Part shown: positions 58,867-64,000 of the stretch, in pieces | How the letters are laid out: the number at the start of each line of letters is the position of its first letter | Position numbering within the stretch: the stretch's first letter is position 1 | NCBI RefSeq assembly: GCF_018474025.1 | Contig: NZ_JAHCTA010000004.1 | Coordinates: 349,962-413,961, forward strand | Source of the DNA: Alteromonas oceanisediminis | Lineage (GTDB): Bacteria; Pseudomonadota; Gammaproteobacteria; Enterobacterales; Alteromonadaceae | Length of the DNA stretch: 64,000 nucleotides | Reading direction: 5' to 3' | Notes under the pieces: generated by a model | The model's input: the letters and a program-made list of their open reading frames with translations, nothing else | Databases searched by the model: none | Told to the model about the DNA's origin: nothing | Made by a program: the position numbers and the translations under genes

Positions 58867-61551
58867 TTAGAATTCTATCGCAATTCGTGCATAGATTTGA
58901 CGCCCGCGCGGATCGTGTACCTTTGAATCAAAACCGCTGTTAGTAAAGACTTGCGGTGGATCTTCATCAAACAGGTTAATTCCGCCGACTGTTAGCAAAT
59001 AATCAGTCTCAGTTTCAAACACCTCGCCAAGATTAACACTGTACTGTGCATCTACGGTGACGTGGCTATCAATCTCATAGAAGCCGTCAGCGCAGCCCGT
59101 GGTGTTGGTTGTACCATCGGCACAATTCTGATCGTCATCGTATGCGCTGATATAACGCACAAAGACGTTTGCACCATGGATACCGGCAGACCAGTTAAGT
59201 CCTAAGTTCATGCGCAGCTCAGGTGACGAAACACCAATATTGTTAAAGTTACGACGCCCTGCACCATCAATGTTACCGGCCTGAGGGTCGGTTAAATCGT
59301 AAGACAGGATGTAAGTCGCATTAACACTGGGTGTGAGCGTGCCAAAGTCTGTCTCTATTTTGTAACTTGTAACTAAATCGATACCGGAGGTGTCGAGTTC
59401 ACTGGCATTGACGTAGGTATTGTTGACCTGTAACAGCGGACCGTTCAGAGGGTCACCCGCGCGAATAATACGTTCAGGATCTTGTGGATTTGCTGTCAGC
59501 AATGCTTGTGCGTTTTCTTGAATGATCAGATCTTCAAAACTGAAGTTCCAATAATCCATTTCCACAGATAAATCATCGATAGGCTCAAATGAGAAACCAA
59601 CGTTATATGCCGTAGACTCTTCAGGTTTGAGCTCTTCGTTACCCGCGGTTCTCACCGCTGCAAACGCAGTTCCAAACAATGGATCGCTCAATTGCTGTAG
59701 CGTTGTCGCCCCACCATTACGTAAGAATACGGTTGGAGCCCTAAATGACGTAGACCATGAACCTCGCAATGAAAAATCATCCGTTGCACGCCATGAGAAC
59801 GCCACTTTTGGATCAATGGTATCGCCCACAGAGCCGCCGTAATCTTCGTAGCGCAATGCTAACTGGATGTCGAGTGTGTCATTAACGGGTAACGCCATCT
59901 CCGCAAAGGCCGCCCACACATCAAGCTTACCTTCAAAGTCAGGGTTACCAATAACAAAGGTAAAACTATCCTGATTTGACAGCTCGTCGTAGTCTTGGCT
60001 GAGTTTTTCTTCGCGGTATTGTAATCCAAACGCGACACCCGCTGTACCACCGTCCATATCGAATGCATCAATCGATGCAAAGCCTTCTACAACCTGTAAA
60101 TCAGTTTGTGAGTCAATACGCTGACGACCAGTAAAGGAATCGATTACATATTGTGAGTTGGGCAATACCGTGTACGAGGTGGCAAACGGATTAAAATATT
60201 CACACGCACCGACACCTGGCGTTCCGGTTAACGGATTACAATCGCCACCGCCTAAGCCGTTAAGCGCTAGGTTAAACTCAGTATTTAACACATCCGGTAC
60301 GCTAAATAGGAAATCGTTGGTTGCATTGGTATAACTGACTTCCCAAAAGCCGTTGTCCATTTCGCCGGTTAAGGTAGTGTTAAAACGGAAAGTGTCGGAC
60401 TCGGTATTCGCAGCATCGCCAGGGAACCCATTTCCTTCTGCTCGCCCAAAGAACGCGACTGGGGCGCCAAATGGATTACTAGGATGTGTCGCCGGAACGA
60501 CAGGCTGAGTGAGGATTGGGAAGCTTGGTGCCCCACCGCGCTCAGCACGGTTACGCGCAAAACTAATTTCATTGCTCCAAGTGATGTCGTCGGTGATGTC
60601 GTAATCGGCTTTAACGTAGGCATTGACGCGAGTTTCATCGGGCACATACGAATAAAACGGACCAAAATCAAACCCACAAAAACCGATATCTAACCCTGGA
60701 ACTGTGCCGGGGGGGGCCAGTAACTGTGGAAAACCACCGAACTCTTCACATCCGGTCGGATCGATAAACGGTGTAGCGCCTAAGAAAAAGGCACCGGGGT
60801 TACCCAATGCACTGGTATCGTCCTGAGGACGTGACAAGCGGCGATCAGAAATAAACAAAGGTGAACGGTTTGTGTAGCTAATGGCGGCCATTACGCTGCT
60901 GTTATCACCAACAGCGCCCCACAAACCTTGCAAAATATATTCTTTGTTATCACCATGCGCGCCATCCTGATAATCAAAAGTGACCTTGGCGCCTTCGTAA
61001 TCCTGCTTTGTAATAAAGTTAACAACGCCAGCAACCGCGTCTGACCCGTACAATGCAGAAGCGCCGTCTTTAATCACTTCCATTCGATTGATAGCAATCA
61101 TTGGAACGAGCGAGCTGGTATCGACAAAGTTCAAACCGTCGTTGGTTTGCTGAGCGTTGACGACTTGGCGTTTGTTGTTTAACAACACTAAGGTCGACGC
61201 AACCCCTAAGCCACGTAAGTTGATGTTAGACGTACCGGCCGTAGCATTCTGAGTGAATGCATCTGGGTTGTTCTGCGCGCCTGTGTTAATCGTTAATGTT
61301 TGCGTGATATCAGCAATATTTTTCGCGCCGATTGAATCAATCGAAACACTGTCGACAACCGCCAAGGGCGACGGTGATTCAAAATTCTCACTGCGGCGGA
61401 CAAAACTACCCGTCACCATAATGAGCTCAAAGTCTTTTTTCTCTTCAGCCTGCTCGGACGACTGATCTTGCGCATTGACAACGTGCGGAATAAACGCAAA
61501 TTGTGCTGCGACGCAGGCGGCCAAAACGGTCTTGCGTGTAGTTAACTTCAT
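58867..61551 (-). CDS. TonB-dependent outer-membrane receptor
   Basis: The 894-residue protein has a signal peptide (about 1-27, ending VNAQ), a TonB-box-like FELIMVTGSFVRR, the plug domain (INLRGLGVASTLVLLNNKRQV; GASALYGSDAVAGVVNFITK), and a 22-strand barrel ending in the terminal Phe (IYARIAIEF). Cysteine pairs in extracellular loops (GVGACEYF; DDQNCADG) suggest disulfides. Such receptors import large or scarce nutrients with TonB-ExbBD energy. The neighbourhood offers no carbohydrate or metal genes to name the substrate. GAGGA precedes the ATG. Confidence 0.95.
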   Translation of the reverse strand: MKLTTRKTVLAACVAAQFAFIPHVVNAQDQSSEQAEEKKDFELIMVTGSFVRRSENFESPSPLAVVDSVSIDSIGAKNIADITQTLTINTGAQNNPDAFTQNATAGTSNINLRGLGVASTLVLLNNKRQVVNAQQTNDGLNFVDTSSLVPMIAINRMEVIKDGASALYGSDAVAGVVNFITKQDYEGAKVTFDYQDGAHGDNKEYILQGLWGAVGDNSSVMAAISYTNRSPLFISDRRLSRPQDDTSALGNPGAFFLGATPFIDPTGCEEFGGFPQLLAPPGTVPGLDIGFCGFDFGPFYSYVPDETRVNAYVKADYDITDDITWSNEISFARNRAERGGAPSFPILTQPVVPATHPSNPFGAPVAFFGRAEGNGFPGDAANTESDTFRFNTTLTGEMDNGFWEVSYTNATNDFLFSVPDVLNTEFNLALNGLGGGDCNPLTGTPGVGACEYFNPFATSYTVLPNSQYVIDSFTGRQRIDSQTDLQVVEGFASIDAFDMDGGTAGVAFGLQYREEKLSQDYDELSNQDSFTFVIGNPDFEGKLDVWAAFAEMALPVNDTLDIQLALRYEDYGGSVGDTIDPKVAFSWRATDDFSLRGSWSTSFRAPTVFLRNGGATTLQQLSDPLFGTAFAAVRTAGNEELKPEESTAYNVGFSFEPIDDLSVEMDYWNFSFEDLIIQENAQALLTANPQDPERIIRAGDPLNGPLLQVNNTYVNASELDTSGIDLVTSYKIETDFGTLTPSVNATYILSYDLTDPQAGNIDGAGRRNFNNIGVSSPELRMNLGLNWSAGIHGANVFVRYISAYDDDQNCADGTTNTTGCADGFYEIDSHVTVDAQYSVNLGEVFETETDYLLTVGGINLFDEDPPQVFTNSGFDSKVHDPRGRQIYARIAIEF

Positions 61552-61826
61552 ATGAGTCCTCTATCTCAGGCAGCATCACAGCCTGATAAAGTTGTTGTGG
61601 TGGAGCTTTCTTGTTATTCACGCCCACAGAAACTGCAGAACGCTGAAAAAATAGTATGCGCAATAACCAGCAATGTAAATCACATGTTACTTATATGTAA
61701 ACATTAGCGCGCTGGATGGTCTGACCTGTTGAATAAAGGCTGTCGGCACGGGAGGAGAGGCAAATGTCTTACAATGTTGCTGCGCAGCAGCACACAGGAG
61801 CCTCTGCGCGGTGAGAGAAGTGAAAA

Positions 61827-62285
61827 TTAGGGGGCTGAACGGATCACGGCAAGCATCAAAAATTGCCCGACTAAAGCAGGCTTATCACGGCCATCTATTT
61901 CGACTATGCAGTCGAAACTATACAGCCGCCCCAACGGCTTTTGCTCTATCTTGGCGACCTTGAACTGATACCTTACGCGGTCATTCACTCTGACAGGTTC
62001 GAGAAAGCGCAGATTATTGATCCCGTAATTCAACACTGACGATATATCTGGATGCGGGGCAATGGCCTGTTCAAATGCGCCAGGCATCAGCGATGCTGAA
62101 AGAAACCCGTGCGCTATCGGTTGTTTAAACGGGCTTTCCTTTGCACATTTTTCTACATCGACATGTATCCACTGGTGATCGCCTGTCGCATCGGCAAAGG
62201 TATTAATGTGCTGCTGTGTTACCGTTACCCACGCCGTTGCGGGCAAGCTCTGCTCTGGGCTAAGGTCAAGAAGCGTTAACGCCAT
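61827..62285 (-). CDS. MaoC-like (R)-specific enoyl-CoA hydratase
   Basis: The 152-residue hot-dog protein has the hydratase 2 motif FADATGDHQWIHVD (Asp and His catalytic pair) and PIAHGFLSASL. It hydrates trans-2-enoyl-CoA to the (R)-3-hydroxyacyl-CoA, linking fatty-acid breakdown with other acyl pools. GGAG lies five bases before the ATG. It is divergent from a LysR regulator, which may control it. Confidence 0.92.
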   Translation of the reverse strand: MALTLLDLSPEQSLPATAWVTVTQQHINTFADATGDHQWIHVDVEKCAKESPFKQPIAHGFLSASLMPGAFEQAIAPHPDISSVLNYGINNLRFLEPVRVNDRVRYQFKVAKIEQKPLGRLYSFDCIVEIDGRDKPALVGQFLMLAVIRSAP

Positions 62286-62427
62286 AAATACTCCAAAAAT
62301 ACGTTTTGTTACGCATTTATACTATTAATGTACTGAATATTTCAAATCATCTTCTATAATGCAGCCTAATAAATTATGGTAGTGTTTTACCGCGCTACTG
62401 CTATTCGAAGAGAAGTTGACTACCTGC

Positions 62428-63330
62428 ATGAATTTGAACCGGATCGATCTTAATTTATTTGCCGTCTTTGATGCAATTTACACGGCAGGAAGCCTAACCA
62501 AAGCCGCGGATGTACTGTGCATTACGCAACCGGCAGTGAGCAATTCATTGGCTCGCCTGCGTGAAATGCTTAACGATCCGCTGTTCGTACGCACAGGCCA
62601 CAGTATGACGCCAACCCCCGTCGCCCAGAATATCATTGTTCCCGCGCGCCAAGCACTGGGGCTTTTGCGTAAAAGCGTGCAACAAAGCCATACGTTCGAC
62701 CCGTCAATTTCTGAGAAAGCGTTTAATTTTGCCAGTCGTGATTTGCTTGAGGTGAGTATTATGCCCAGGCTCATGGTGCGGCTACAAAACGTAGCCCCCA
62801 GTATTACCCTGACCAATTATGAAATCGCTCGTAGTCAGGTGGTGTCCTCTATGGCGAACGGCAGCTTGGATTTTTTTGCAGACGCATCAACCTTTACCGA
62901 TCCGCATTTGTGTAAACAGCGCATTGCTGAAGATCGCTTCGTGGTTATTGCGCGCAAGAATCATCCGGCGCTCAAACACGGCTTAGACATTGATACCTTT
63001 TTACGGCTTGGGCACATTAATGTTTCACATCGTAAAAGCGGTGCCGGGCCAATCGATATTGCGCTGGATAGGCTCAGTAAAAAACGCAAAGTCATTATGC
63101 GAGGTCAGCATTTTTTAACGGTGCCCAGCGCGATTGTCAAAACTGATCTCATCGCCTGCCTACCGTATCATTTGGCCAAACACTACGACTTAGCGATTTA
63201 TGAAGTACCCTTTGATATTCCGCCAGTCGAATACTTTCTATATTGGCATGTGAGCGCCGACCATGACCACGCTCACATGTGGATGCGCGAACAAATTGCT
63301 GAAGTTGCAAAAGCCTATGAACCCCACTAA
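62428..63330 (+). CDS. LysR family transcriptional regulator
   Basis: The 300-residue protein has the N-terminal helix-turn-helix (LNLFAVFDAIYTAGSLTKAADVLCITQPAVSNSLARLREML, then FVRTGHSMTPTPVA), close to the LeuO/NodD-type subgroup, and a periplasmic-binding-protein-like effector domain. It should bind as a tetramer upstream of the divergent MaoC gene and perhaps its own promoter. ATG 62428 is preferred; an in-frame TTG at 62416 is the alternative. Confidence 0.92.
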   Translation: MNLNRIDLNLFAVFDAIYTAGSLTKAADVLCITQPAVSNSLARLREMLNDPLFVRTGHSMTPTPVAQNIIVPARQALGLLRKSVQQSHTFDPSISEKAFNFASRDLLEVSIMPRLMVRLQNVAPSITLTNYEIARSQVVSSMANGSLDFFADASTFTDPHLCKQRIAEDRFVVIARKNHPALKHGLDIDTFLRLGHINVSHRKSGAGPIDIALDRLSKKRKVIMRGQHFLTVPSAIVKTDLIACLPYHLAKHYDLAIYEVPFDIPPVEYFLYWHVSADHDHAHMWMREQIAEVAKAYEPH

Positions 63331-63340
63331 ACAGGCAATA

Positions 63341-63781
63341 TCAGCTCGCTCTATCGATAGCTTTTAAAATACTTGCGAACCCTTTTGCGCCCTGCGAGTT
63401 AATCATAGGATCGAGTACTAAGCGACCGAGTATGGGTGTTGCTATATAGCCCTTCGATATCCACACGACATCGGTCTTACCGTCTTTTTCCGATAGCGTA
63501 ATCTGCCCGAGTTCGTGTACGAACTTAAAGGGTTTTGAATGCTCAATACGATACTCCATTAACGTAGGGCGCATGAATGCCACTATCCGTTCCTTAAGCA
63601 CTACAGGCCCCAGTTTGACTTGGCGCAATGCCCCGATACCATTCTTTTCATTGTCGCCCGGCTCCAACAAGGTAGAACTATCCACACCGGGAAAAGATTG
63701 ATAATTTTCATGCTCACTGAGCATTGCAAATACAATGTCAATGGGTTTATTGATGGTTCGTTCAACGCGGATATTAAACAC
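63341..63781 (-). CDS. SRPBCC (START/Bet v1-like) protein
   Basis: The 146-residue protein begins (M)FNIRVERTINKPIDIVFAMLSEHENYQSFPGVDS, the typical strand-helix start of the polyketide cyclase/SRPBCC superfamily. It continues with alternating strands (KLGPVVLKERIVAFMRPTLMEYRIE) and a long C-terminal helix (GAKGFASILKAIDR). It probably binds a lipid or other hydrophobic ligand. The GTG at 63781 has AGAGGG seven bases upstream and matches family starts; an ATG at 63814 lacks a ribosome site. Convergent with the LysR gene. Confidence 0.85.
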   Translation of the reverse strand: MFNIRVERTINKPIDIVFAMLSEHENYQSFPGVDSSTLLEPGDNEKNGIGALRQVKLGPVVLKERIVAFMRPTLMEYRIEHSKPFKFVHELGQITLSEKDGKTDVVWISKGYIATPILGRLVLDPMINSQGAKGFASILKAIDRAS

Positions 63782-63948
63782 AACACTGCCCTCTGTAAGG
63801 TAATGTGCCACCATAACCGAATACGAAACACTAGAGAACGTATTATTTGAAATACCTATGTATCGCCTTGCAGATTTTTTTTTGCTCTCACCTCGGCTTT
63901 AATAAAACTCGTCAACACAAACTACTTAACAAACCGAGGAATTTAACC

Positions 63949-64000
63949 ATGTTGAAAATAGTTAAAACTTCTATCGCTATCGCCGCCGCTTCTTTTGTCT
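63949..64000 (+). CDS. start of an exported protein (cut by window end)
   Basis: GAGGA eight bases upstream of ATG 63949 opens a frame reading MLKIVKTSIAIAAASFV, a clear signal-peptide N-terminus. The rest lies outside the window, so no function can be given. Confidence 0.75.
   Translation, partial: MLKIVKTSIAIAAASFV

Overview
The window looks like a chromosomal segment of a marine-type gammaproteobacterium, most likely of the order Alteromonadales. I infer this from the conserved rimP-nusA-infB-rbfA-truB block, a one-piece tmRNA with the tag ANDENYALAA, an 894-residue TonB-dependent receptor, several c-di-GMP enzymes, an M13 peptidase lipoprotein, and a split borosin gene pair that resembles the sonM/sonA pair of Shewanella. 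No rRNA, CRISPR array, insertion sequence or phage genes were seen.

Layout. 1-1163: a truncated Old Yellow Enzyme gene, divergent from a MerR regulator, with a 19-bp-spacer MerR-type promoter between them. 1253-1648: tmRNA and its terminator. 1756-6296: a phosphate-acquisition unit with two tandem PhoA-type alkaline phosphatases (the second a lipoprotein with a collagen-like linker), a small secreted protein and a possible PhoB box. 6656-7919: an orphan type IV pilin-like gene and a tiny entericidin-like lipoprotein. 8005-12271: a four-gene operon of periplasmic cupredoxin, membrane GGDEF/EAL protein, DUF3034 protein and a lipoprotein truncated haemoglobin. 12290-19701: a DUF1704 (QEGLA) protein, acnA-fumC, a flavin-binding stress protein and a MATE pump. 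19740-24483: M13 peptidase, a GNAT-nitrilase fusion and a membrane coiled-coil protein.

24547-33222 holds the minus-strand translation/transcription operon rimP-nusA-infB-rbfA-truB. It is preceded by a sigma70-promoted leader with two terminators that may encode a small RNA. rpsO, normally next to truB, lies about 2 kb away behind an accessory patch containing a VOC-fold gene flanked by a perfect 12-bp inverted repeat, a yefM-yoeB toxin-antitoxin pair with its operator, and a relE pseudogene.

33381-41416: an RND efflux pair, OsmC and two diguanylate cyclases. 41413-46412 is the most interesting region: a tetrapyrrole-methylase-fold peptide N-methyltransferase (SonM-like), a 70-residue borosin precursor (SonA-like), a TPR hybrid histidine kinase and a membrane acyltransferase. 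All are on the minus strand with gaps of 9, 9 and 17 bases, so they form a probable RiPP-signalling operon. An initiator tRNA follows at 46702-46778.

46934-58064 is an eight-gene minus-strand operon: tldD-like (Tat signal), tldE-like, DUF4159, MoxR, DUF58, BatA-like, DUF4175 (with a histidine-rich insert) and a large membrane protein. 58337-64000 holds pterin carbinolamine dehydratase, the TonB-dependent receptor, a MaoC hydratase, a LysR regulator, an SRPBCC protein and the start of an exported protein cut by the window end.
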